Shown here in pieces: positions 19,843 to 27,217 of a stretch of DNA of 64,000 nt. The stretch's first letter is position 1. Every line of letters starts with the position of its first letter. The notes under the pieces are model-generated. The model saw only the letters and a program-made list of their open reading frames with translations. It was not told where the DNA came from and did no database searches. Position numbers and translations under genes: made by a program. Source of the DNA: Ochrobactrum vermis (GTDB lineage Bacteria > Pseudomonadota > Alphaproteobacteria > Rhizobiales > Rhizobiaceae); assembly GCF_002975205.1 (NCBI RefSeq), contig NZ_PCOC01000002.1, positions 2,173,501-2,237,500 of the forward strand. Direction: 5' to 3'.

Positions 19843-20154
19843 TCATCGACGGTAGAGGACCATACCGGCGTGATGGAGAATGTCATTGATAAAGCCGCCG
19901 TCTGCAGTAAAGCCGGTGTCGTCCCAGTATTCGATGTGAGTGCCTGTCACTTCGTAACGACCTTCGTAAGCGCGCTTACGCGCGCCCCGCGCCTCTATGT
20001 AACGGCCGTTGGGAAGAAGTTCATGTCGGATGTATCCGTCCTCAGTCACCCAGAGACCCACGTAAGGATGGTTGGCTAGCATTTCAGTTTTTCCCGCGAT
20101 TATGGAAGGGGACAGAGACGTTGTGATAGCCAGGGCTACAAATATGCATTGCAT
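19843..20154 (-). CDS. Atu4866-family small secreted protein
   Basis: 103 residues with an N-terminal signal peptide (MQCIFVALAITTSLSPSIIAG) and a compact beta-rich domain: HPYVGLWVTEDGYIRHELL, ARGARKRAYEGRYEVTG and HIEYWDDTGFTADG. These motifs match my recollection of the Agrobacterium Atu4866 family, whose structure is a small barrel. Family members often sit next to short-chain dehydrogenases and SnoaL-like proteins, as here (SnoaL remnant and SDR just upstream). Function is unknown; a ligand-binding or accessory role in the SDR's chemistry is a guess. Confidence 0.78.
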   Translation of the reverse strand: MQCIFVALAITTSLSPSIIAGKTEMLANHPYVGLWVTEDGYIRHELLPNGRYIEARGARKRAYEGRYEVTGTHIEYWDDTGFTADGGFINDILHHAGMVLYRR

Positions 20155-20235
20155 GGTCGAATTCCTCGTTCAGTTTTCTAACGGCGTCAGCAAAAGAACG
20201 ACCATCCGATGCGACCGTCACAGTAGCATGGAGCC

Positions 20236-20653
20236 CTACTCCGGACGCGGTTTGTCGTTGTCGATGACTTTCTGATTAGCGACGAGATCGAGAAATGCCT
20301 CCGCCTCAATAACCAACCCGCTCTCCATCCGGAATATCCATACGAACTGGTTACGGACGGTGCGCCCGACGTCGTGGTAGCCGTAGCTTCGAAACGAACA
20401 ATGATCCTGTCCCCAACCGCCCAGACATTTTGGACATTCGGTGTTAGCGACTGTGCCCGCGGCTTAGCAGCGGGACTGAACCGCGCTGCATGAATTCTTG
20501 GGCACCGTTGGATGTATCGGCGACCGGTCTGGAACCATGGATCGTCTAGCCGATATCCGGTGAGAGAACGCCAAAGACATTGCCGCTTTCGGCGGTCCAT
20601 TGTTCAAACGCCTCGCGCACAATAGTTTCGTTACGCACCTCAGTATCCGTCAC
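20236..20653 (-). pseudogene. Frameshifted SnoaL-like (NTF2-fold) protein
   Basis: Reading from a GTG near 20653, three consecutive frames each give part of one protein. The first has EAFEQWTAESGNVFGVLSPD and GWTIHGSRPVADTSNGAQEF. The second has TPNVQNVWAVGDRIIVRFEA. The third has QFVWIFRMESGLVIEAEAFL and ends with DNDKPRPE and a stop at 20236. Together they form a standard SnoaL-like domain of about 135 residues, broken by at least two small indels. A 35-codon frame ending at the GTG (MIFTSWVENSYPDVRN) may be the tail of a lost upstream gene. Confidence 0.75.
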
Positions 20654-20863
20654 CGATCCGACAGTAGCGCTGGCACAGCCGCAATGCTGAAAGCCAGCGC
20701 AATCAGCAGATTACGGACGTCGGGATAGCTATTTTCGACCCATGAGGTAAAAATCATGAGTTCAGTCCATTCCCAAAAAGTTGCGGGGATGACCGGGACA
20801 CGGATCGTGCGCCTGAAGCCAAAGTACCGCCATATAGACCTCTTTTTAACTTCTCATCGCACG

Positions 20864-21586
20864 TCAGTTTGCTGAGGCAGTCGGGCGGATAGTTATCTCA
20901 GTCGTATCGACACCCGCTGGCGCTTCAATCGCATGCCTTACGGCACGTGCTATGTCAGAAGGCTGAAGCGCGATTGCGCGATAAGCATCCATCACGGCCG
21001 CGGTTTCCTGATGGGTGATGGTCGAGGCAAGTTCGCTGTCAACGACACCCGGATTGACGCAGGTGACACGTATCTTCGTGCTTTCCTGCCGCAGTCCGTC
21101 GGAAATAGCCCGGACCGCGAATTTAGTAGCGCAGTAAACCGCGGCTGTCGGCACCACCTGTAGCGCGCCGATGGAACCTATATTGATGATGTGGCCGCTC
21201 CCCTGAGCCTCCATGATCGGCAACGCCGCGCCGATGCCCCAGAGTACGCCCTTCACGTTGACGTCCACCATGCGCTCCCATTCGTCCTGCTTGCCAGCGA
21301 CGAGCGGCGAGAGCGGCATGACACCGGCATTGTTGACCAGAACGTCAATACGTCCCCAATTATCCATGGCCGACTGGACGAACGCGGCCATGGACGAGCG
21401 ATCGGTGACGTCCAGTGAACGAGCGTCCGCTATACCATCCGCATCGCAGATCTCTGCCGCGATTGCCTCGATCCGGTCGAGGCGACGTGCTCCCAACAAT
21501 AGCCTAGCTCCGGCTCCGCCAAGCTCCCGGGCTATACCTTCACCGAGTCCGCTGGACGCACCCGTAATCAGAATGACCTTGTCCAT
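20864..21586 (-). CDS. Short-chain dehydrogenase/reductase (SDR)
   Basis: 240 residues, classical SDR. Cofactor motif TGASSGLGEGIAREL with ARRLDR after strand 2 favours NADP(H). NNAGVMPL stabilises the core, and the catalytic Ser-Tyr-Lys set lies in NIGSIGALQVVPTAAVYCATK. The start is ATG 21586 with AAGGAG upstream. A LysR gene is divergent across 99 bp and is the probable regulator. Substrate unknown. Confidence 0.92.
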   Translation of the reverse strand: MDKVILITGASSGLGEGIARELGGAGARLLLGARRLDRIEAIAAEICDADGIADARSLDVTDRSSMAAFVQSAMDNWGRIDVLVNNAGVMPLSPLVAGKQDEWERMVDVNVKGVLWGIGAALPIMEAQGSGHIINIGSIGALQVVPTAAVYCATKFAVRAISDGLRQESTKIRVTCVNPGVVDSELASTITHQETAAVMDAYRAIALQPSDIARAVRHAIEAPAGVDTTEITIRPTASAN

Positions 21587-21685
21587 GCTGTTTTCTCCTT
21601 TTATGTGCTGAAAGAGAAGATGGACGCTCGAGATCGATGATGGTATCCGTCATCTACTGGACTGAATGGTTAGCTATGCTGGACA

Positions 21686-22546
21686 ATGAAAATCGATCTC
21701 AACCTTCTGCCGCTCTTTCTTGCCGTCGCCGAGGAGGATAATTTCCGAGCTGCTGCTGATCGACTGGGCGTGACGCGTTCGGCCGTCAGCCAGGGGATGC
21801 GACGACTGGAGGACGCATGTGGAACAGCGCTGGTTATGCGAACGACGCGTTCTGTACACCTGACGGAAGCGGGCGAGCTCCTGCACGAAGCGCTGTCCCA
21901 GCCTTTTTTGGATATCGAAACCGCCTTTGAAGCGGTATCAGTAGAGAACGTGCCCCGTGGACTCCTCAGGATCGCCGTCACCTCAATCGCGGAGCAGTTC
22001 CTTTCCGGACCGCTTATAGCTTCCTTTGCGGAGGCTAATCCCTATGTGACGGTTGATGTCACCGTCACTGACGGGGAGTTCGACATCGTAGCTGCTGGAT
22101 ATGATGCAGGCGTCAGATTGGGCGAGGTTATAGAACAAGACATGATCGCCATTCCCATAACCGGCGATCAGCGGGAGATGGTCGTGGCAAGTCCGTCCTA
22201 TCTTGATCTCCACGGAGCGCCCATACATCCACGTGAGCTCGTTCGTCATCGCTGCATCGGTTGGCGTCCCGCGCCCAATGTCGCTCCATATCGCTGGGAA
22301 TTTCAGGAGAACGGAATTCCGTTCGATGTGGCTGTCGAACCGCAGATCACTACCAACGATCTGCGCCTTATGCTACGCACCGCGCTCGCCGGAGGTGGCA
22401 TCACCTTTGCGCCGGAAGAGACGTTCCGACCGTTCGTGGCGACGGGCGAATTGATGCCTCTGCTCAAAGAATTCCTGACGCCTTTCCCAGGGTTTTTCCT
22501 GTATTCCCACAGCGCCGCAACATGGCCCCCAAGCTACGAGCGCTGA
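21686..22546 (+). CDS. LysR-family transcriptional regulator
   Basis: 286 residues. The HTH is in FLAVAEEDNFRAAADRLGV, then TRSAVSQGMRRLEDACG; the effector domain follows (LRIAVTSIAEQFLSGPLIAS). It resembles the large group of LysR regulators that are divergent from, and control, SDR or NADPH-quinone-type reductases. The gene pair with the SDR supports this. Confidence 0.9.
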   Translation: MKIDLNLLPLFLAVAEEDNFRAAADRLGVTRSAVSQGMRRLEDACGTALVMRTTRSVHLTEAGELLHEALSQPFLDIETAFEAVSVENVPRGLLRIAVTSIAEQFLSGPLIASFAEANPYVTVDVTVTDGEFDIVAAGYDAGVRLGEVIEQDMIAIPITGDQREMVVASPSYLDLHGAPIHPRELVRHRCIGWRPAPNVAPYRWEFQENGIPFDVAVEPQITTNDLRLMLRTALAGGGITFAPEETFRPFVATGELMPLLKEFLTPFPGFFLYSHSAATWPPSYER

Positions 22547-22888
22547 TCGAGCACATAAGGCGCTCGAACTCCCGTTGAGCGACTCATGTCACTCGAGCGC
22601 ATCACACTTTGAATGGCGAACATTTGTCGTTTGCGAATTGGTTCTTGCGGATCATATGCGCTACTTAGATGCCCGCGACGTTAGCTGAGCTGAATGAAAT
22701 CCGTTGAAACTCAACACGAGTTTTGTGATTCTTGATGAACGTCGATCCTGCTCAAGGATATTGTTCACACATTTGACCTGCAGAATTTCAATCAACCTGG
22801 CCGTACCAGTGATTTTCAGGATATTGTTTACAGCGCTCAAAGAGCATGAACTCAAGGTTTGGCAATCACGATCAACAGCCTGCTATAG
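22547..22888. other. Gene-free stretch
   Basis: 342 bp between the LysR gene and the IS6 remnant with no supported coding region. Probably degenerate sequence. Confidence 0.4.
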
Positions 22889-23166
22889 TTAGGTCCATTT
22901 TCCTTTGACCTTTACACAAGTCTCGTCACCACGCCATAAGCCCAGTGTCGGCCGTTTACGTCTTTGTACCTGAACAGCAATCTGCGGTGTGTATCGAACA
23001 ACCCAACGGTTCAAGGTAGCATGGCCAACATCTACACTACGTCCAGCTACTATTTCCTGAAGGTCACGATAAGAAACTGAATAATGGACAAAAAAACAGC
23101 ATAGAAAATGACGCTTTGGCGAGATGGGCACCTTTGAATTCGACGGCCATCCGTTTTCGTGTCAAG
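22889..23166 (-). mobile_element. IS6-family transposase remnant
   Basis: Minus-strand fragments match the N-terminal third of IS6/IS26-type transposases: VEFKGAHLAK, then VIFYAVF in another frame, then VHYSVSYRDLQEIVAGRSVD and HATLNRWVVRYTPQIA in a third, ending RRKRPTLGLW...DETCVKVKGKW. The DDE catalytic core beyond DET is gone and the terminal repeats were not found. An old, inactive insertion. Confidence 0.75.
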
Positions 23167-23262
23167 CAATTATACGCACCGGTAGTGATATAACTAAACG
23201 GTAGTGAAATTTTGCGATATATTCCGCCACATCGTCATCTGATTTAAATGGCGGCGACCAAT

Positions 23263-23407
23263 CACAGGAGCTGAGATTGGTATTGCGCAGGCGTTGACTG
23301 CTGCCAAGTCAGCACTTTGGAAAGATGATAACCGAGCGGCGATGCAAAGCTCTAATGCCTACCTCGAAGCACATGGCTTACCTCTCGAACGGTACCGTCA
23401 ATTCTAA
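23263..23407 (+). pseudogene. ccdA: CcdA antitoxin, N-terminally truncated
   Basis: The frame reads ...AEIGIAQALTAAKSALW and NRAAMQSSNAYLEAHGLPL then ERYRQF-stop, the characteristic C-terminal toxin-binding half of CcdA (N-x-x-Y-x-x-x-G-L-P-L-x-x-Y-R-x-F). The N-terminal DNA-binding part and a start codon are absent, so it is truncated. Its TAA stop overlaps the ccdB ATG by one base (TAATG), the normal ccdAB arrangement. Confidence 0.72.
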
Positions 23408-23683
23408 TGGCAAGATATGACGTTTATTCCAATCCGCGTGGCGGCTATGTGCTCGACGTACAGGCTGATCTACTGGATGGCTTAGAACGCGCATTGTTAT
23501 CCCGCTCATTATCAGAGCTTTGGCCCCATCCCTGCCAAACGGCTTAATCCGAGCTTTGAGATTAAAGGAAAGGAGCATGTCTTGGTCACACAATTCATGG
23601 CCGCAATTCCAGTGTCGGTACTGAAGAAATCAGTTACGAACCCTAATGCTTCGCATGATAAGATCGTATTTCATGGATTTTGA
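23407..23683 (+). pseudogene. ccdB: CcdB toxin, frameshifted
   Basis: From ATG 23407 it reads MARYDVYSNPRGGYVLDVQA, a textbook CcdB N-terminus (DNA gyrase poison). The frame is lost near 23487. Downstream frames continue the same protein: RIVIPLIIRALAPSLP, then KRLNPSFEIKGKEHVLVTQ and FMAAIPVSVL, ending HGF-stop at 23683. Total length (277 bp, one more than a multiple of three) and at least two indels show the toxin is inactive. A dead plasmid-type addiction module, consistent with a formerly plasmid-borne region. Confidence 0.75.
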
Positions 23684-23846
23684 ACTATACGGCTCGGTTA
23701 TTCCATCTGTATGATTACATCCTCAGACCTGATTGCCCGTCAGAGCATGACTGCTCTATAGCACTCCAATTCAGCGCTTCATGCAGTTCAAAAATCCGAT
23801 GCGGCAGCTCGTTCTGGAAAACCATCATTCGCGCCGATATACGCGA

Positions 23847-25955
23847 TTATGCTTTAGCCTCCGTAGCCGCTGCTTCCGCCTGTATCTTACGTACGATCTC
23901 GTGACTTGCAGCAGCCGTATCGCTGCCACCTTCCACATGAACTGTGGGATAAGCGATCTTGATACCGTTTTCCTCAAAAGCCTTCTTGATCATCATGTTG
24001 GCTCGCCTCTTTATGCTAAATTGTGTCCCAGGCTTGGTCATTAGCTTCATCCGCAGCATGATCGAATACTCGCCGAAACTATCGATACCCTGCATCTTCA
24101 AGGGCTCGATCGTGTCTGCTGCAAATTCCGGATCCGCTGCCAGCTCCAGGCCGATCTGCTTGATGAGCTTGCGGGCCAATTCGACGTCCGAATTGTGGGT
24201 GACCCCGATCGTCATCTTCTCGATCACCCAATCGCGGCTCATGTTCTGGATGGCACCCAATTGGCCAAACGGGACGGTAAAGACCGGACCGCGATGGTGC
24301 CGCAGTCTTATCGAGCGCAGACTGAAAGATTCCACGGTCCCTTTATATGACCCACTTTGGATATACTCTCCGACACGGAATGCGTCATCGAGCATATAGA
24401 AAACCCCGCTTAGGATGTCTTTGACAAGAGTTTGTGCACCAAAGCCCACGGCAACGCCGAAGATGCCGGCACCCGCGATAAGTGGAAGAATCTGCACGCC
24501 CATGCCCGACAGAATTGTCAGCACAGCCACAATGGCAATGAATGCGGCAAGCGCGTTTCGGAATATCGGCAAGAGAGTGCGCAGGCGCCCCGAACGCGCG
24601 ATCGCTGCGCCGCTACTATCGGCCGAATCGATGGGCCTCAACTGATAGTCAATCAACACCTTCGACAACTGCCATAGCAGGTCGGCTACAACCAGGATGA
24701 TGATCGCGTTGAAAACGCCGTTGACCAAGCGCTCGCCGAGCCCATTTTCAGAGAGTGCCGCTGCGCTGAACTTCCACAAATACGCCAACCAGACGACGGC
24801 TACCCCGATGACTAGTGCCCTCGCCCCCCTGGCGACTATGACGTCGAATATCACGCCGACGGCACCAGTCGGCTTGTAATTGCCGGCAAGTGCCTGCGCC
24901 AACCGTCCGGTACCGCGCAGAACCGGTGGCAGCATGAGTGCATAGATGCCGATCCACAAGAGTCCTAGCATTCCGCCGACCCAGGCCAGCCAGAGAGCGA
25001 TCAGGAAGAGGGTCAGCAGCACTCCTTTCAAAGCCAACGGGCGACGACCGGGTTGGTGCCAAACCACCTCGATTGCTACTGCCAATAGTCCAAGCCCCAG
25101 CAGATGTGATCCTATCTGGGAAACTTCTGGCGAAAAGCCGACAATGCGCATGATGCTGACTATCGCCCAGCCGAATAGGAAAATGCCGACGATAACGCTT
25201 ATACGCCAACGCCAAAAGCTTGCCGTTGCGACGCGGGCCACGTCCATTTGCTGCTCAGGAAGTATCTCAAACATCGTGTCGTCGGACGGCTGGTCTGGCA
25301 AAGCCGAAGCCCCCATGGCCAACAGGATAGTGGCAGGGCTGCAGATGGCTCGCACCAAGCGAAACGTGATAATGGCTACAAGGAGGGTCAATACGATCCC
25401 GCGCAATAGTGGTGGCCATTCCAATGCTAGAAATGACCCGATACTGGCCAACGTGAAGGTCAGTAGAGCGGCCAAATTGGTCAGGACTACCTGCGGAACC
25501 CAATCTCTCCCGTAGGATAGTGCTTTCTTCGACAGTAGTTGCCTAACCAGCCATTCTGCACCGAAACCTACTGTCAACAGCACCGCCAAGATCAGGATCA
25601 CAAGGCCCGGCCTGCCGTAATTGACGTCACGTGCGATTATATCGGCAGCGTTCGCCATTTCCTGAGGAATGCGAGGCACTGCATCGGCAAGTCCTACGAG
25701 ACGATTGCGAACTGCAGTTTCCCAACTCGCAAACATGTCGGAAAGCGCCGGCGCAGCTGCGGACTGCGGAGCGGCTTTGTGTTCCAGCCATGCCTTGACG
25801 TCCGGCTCATTGAGCACCTCAAGAAGTTGCCTCACTTTCTCGGGCGGCACTTGGTCGGAAGCTCCTTGCGCCCAACCGATTCCCTGCAAAATCGATAATA
25901 AGATCAATGTGATCAACACCATCGCGCAAGTTCGCAGAACCACAACTATTCCCAT
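23847..25955 (-). CDS. Large MscS-type mechanosensitive channel
   Basis: 702 residues from ATG 25955 (GGAG upstream). It has a signal peptide ending near GIGWAQGAS, a short periplasmic region, about ten hydrophobic helices, and a C-terminal MscS domain with the pore/TM3 region AGAGIFGVAVGFGAQTLVKD and ILSGVFYMLDDAFRVGEYIQ, followed by the beta and alpha/beta vestibule. The length is that of YbiO-like channels. These open under hypo-osmotic shock and release solutes. The gene has its own promoter region and is flanked by the dead ccdAB pair. With two betaine importers in the window, it adds to an osmoadaptation theme. Confidence 0.9.
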   Translation of the reverse strand: MGIVVVLRTCAMVLITLILLSILQGIGWAQGASDQVPPEKVRQLLEVLNEPDVKAWLEHKAAPQSAAAPALSDMFASWETAVRNRLVGLADAVPRIPQEMANAADIIARDVNYGRPGLVILILAVLLTVGFGAEWLVRQLLSKKALSYGRDWVPQVVLTNLAALLTFTLASIGSFLALEWPPLLRGIVLTLLVAIITFRLVRAICSPATILLAMGASALPDQPSDDTMFEILPEQQMDVARVATASFWRWRISVIVGIFLFGWAIVSIMRIVGFSPEVSQIGSHLLGLGLLAVAIEVVWHQPGRRPLALKGVLLTLFLIALWLAWVGGMLGLLWIGIYALMLPPVLRGTGRLAQALAGNYKPTGAVGVIFDVIVARGARALVIGVAVVWLAYLWKFSAAALSENGLGERLVNGVFNAIIILVVADLLWQLSKVLIDYQLRPIDSADSSGAAIARSGRLRTLLPIFRNALAAFIAIVAVLTILSGMGVQILPLIAGAGIFGVAVGFGAQTLVKDILSGVFYMLDDAFRVGEYIQSGSYKGTVESFSLRSIRLRHHRGPVFTVPFGQLGAIQNMSRDWVIEKMTIGVTHNSDVELARKLIKQIGLELAADPEFAADTIEPLKMQGIDSFGEYSIMLRMKLMTKPGTQFSIKRRANMMIKKAFEENGIKIAYPTVHVEGGSDTAAASHEIVRKIQAEAAATEAKA

Positions 25956-26728
25956 CGTCAATGCTCCATGTCTGTAGCATCAACCTCTGGCCGAATGGGC
26001 GAAGCAGAAGCCTTGACGGATACGACAATTACTACCTTGAAGACCGCGCTGGACGAGAAACCAGGGTACCTCAAACCGATCTTCCCTCCCTTGCATGTTC
26101 AAAGTCATCGAAAGAAGGAGGCCCGCCCGTAAATAAGGCGACATTGTTTTGTAAGATTGAAGTAACGGCAAAGAAAGTGCAATAGCGATTTTTCCCGAGA
26201 TACGTATCGACACATCAGTGGATTGCGTTATGTTTGAGGATCGCTTGAGCCGTTTGATTACCAGCCAAAACATTCACTGCCTCCGGCACAAAAGCACGGT
26301 TTAGGCTCTTGTAGAAGAACAGAATCTTCAACCAGCAAAGAACCTCTCCGATTTTGACGCATTGGGTTGATCAACAAACCAGCGATGTCTGTTAAGCCGA
26401 AGCATGAACATACTGAACATTGTGAGAGCGCTAGCTTACCAATATCTCGCCCTCTTCCAAAGTTTGCTTATGTCAATATAGAGCAGGCGCGGCTAAACAT
26501 ACCTCAAGGTATTCCCGCTTCGTGGATACTCGACCAAGAGAAGCCGTCTGACGGCTTGATACTGTCATTGCCGAACACCACTGTATTGGCGAGCTTTCAG
26601 TAGATGTCCCTCGTATCTGTTCGAGAGCATGGTCCGAAATTCGGCAGGACCCCGATCCCGCTTGATTTTTCAATCAAGTCATCAAAATGGTGAGGGCTCC
26701 GTGCCCCAACATCGCGCGACACGCACTT
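25956..26728. other. Gene-free stretch
   Basis: 773 bp between the channel gene and the glycan cluster. An open frame at 26367-26603 (plus) has no motif or clear ribosome-binding site and was not called. The stretch should contain the channel promoter at its left end and the terminator of the cyclic-nucleotide-binding gene at its right; neither is obvious. Confidence 0.4.
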
Positions 26729-27196
26729 TCATTCCGAAAGCATATTCTGATTGCGGCTACGTTCTAGCGTCAGTTCCGCAGTGGTCTGGCCGAGCCGTTT
26801 TGCCAGTTCCCGCATTATTGTGATGGCCATTTCCGGATAATCACTTAGGATTTTCGTGAAGTGTTCCTTGCTGATGCGTAAGGTTTCCAGAGGCGTCACC
26901 GCTCTCACCGTGGCGGTGCGCCCCATATCGCACAGGATGCCGATTTCACCGACGATGGAGTTGGGCTGGGCCTCCGCAACTTTGATCGGCCCACCTGGTG
27001 TATCAACGAGAATATCCGCGTCTCCCAAAAGGATCACATAGGCAGCGTCTGATATGTCGCCCTGACGAAACAGAGTCTCACCAGGCTCGAAAGTCACACG
27101 GTCAGAGGTGAAGGCGAGAAGCTTCAGCTTCGCCGGCTCTATACTGGCAAAGAACGGCATGCGCCGCAGCATTTCGACCTCATCCTTCAACAACAT
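26729..27196 (-). CDS. Stand-alone cyclic nucleotide-binding domain protein
   Basis: 155 residues from ATG 27196, chosen for GAAGGG at 6-11 bp upstream over ATG 27211. It is a single cNMP-binding barrel (FASIEPAKLKLLAFTSDRV; FEPGETLFRQGDISDAAYVI) with a phosphate-binding cassette in variant form (NSIVGEIGILCDMGRTATVRA: the G-E-I/L...R-T-A-T-V-R core is conserved, including the cAMP-contacting Arg). A C-terminal helix follows, but there is no HTH, so it is not a Crp-type activator. It lies 21 bp after the degenerate ABC gene in the same operon. A nucleotide cyclase is encoded 6 kb away, so it may transmit cAMP/cGMP to the ABC protein. Confidence 0.85.
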   Translation of the reverse strand: MLLKDEVEMLRRMPFFASIEPAKLKLLAFTSDRVTFEPGETLFRQGDISDAAYVILLGDADILVDTPGGPIKVAEAQPNSIVGEIGILCDMGRTATVRAVTPLETLRISKEHFTKILSDYPEMAITIMRELAKRLGQTTAELTLERSRNQNMLSE

Positions 27197-27217
27197 CGAT
27201 TTTCCCTTCATCAAGCC

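Noticed and set aside
26367..26603. 78-codon plus-strand frame between the channel and cNMP-binding genes
   Set aside because: No recognisable motif, signal peptide or clear start; insufficient support.
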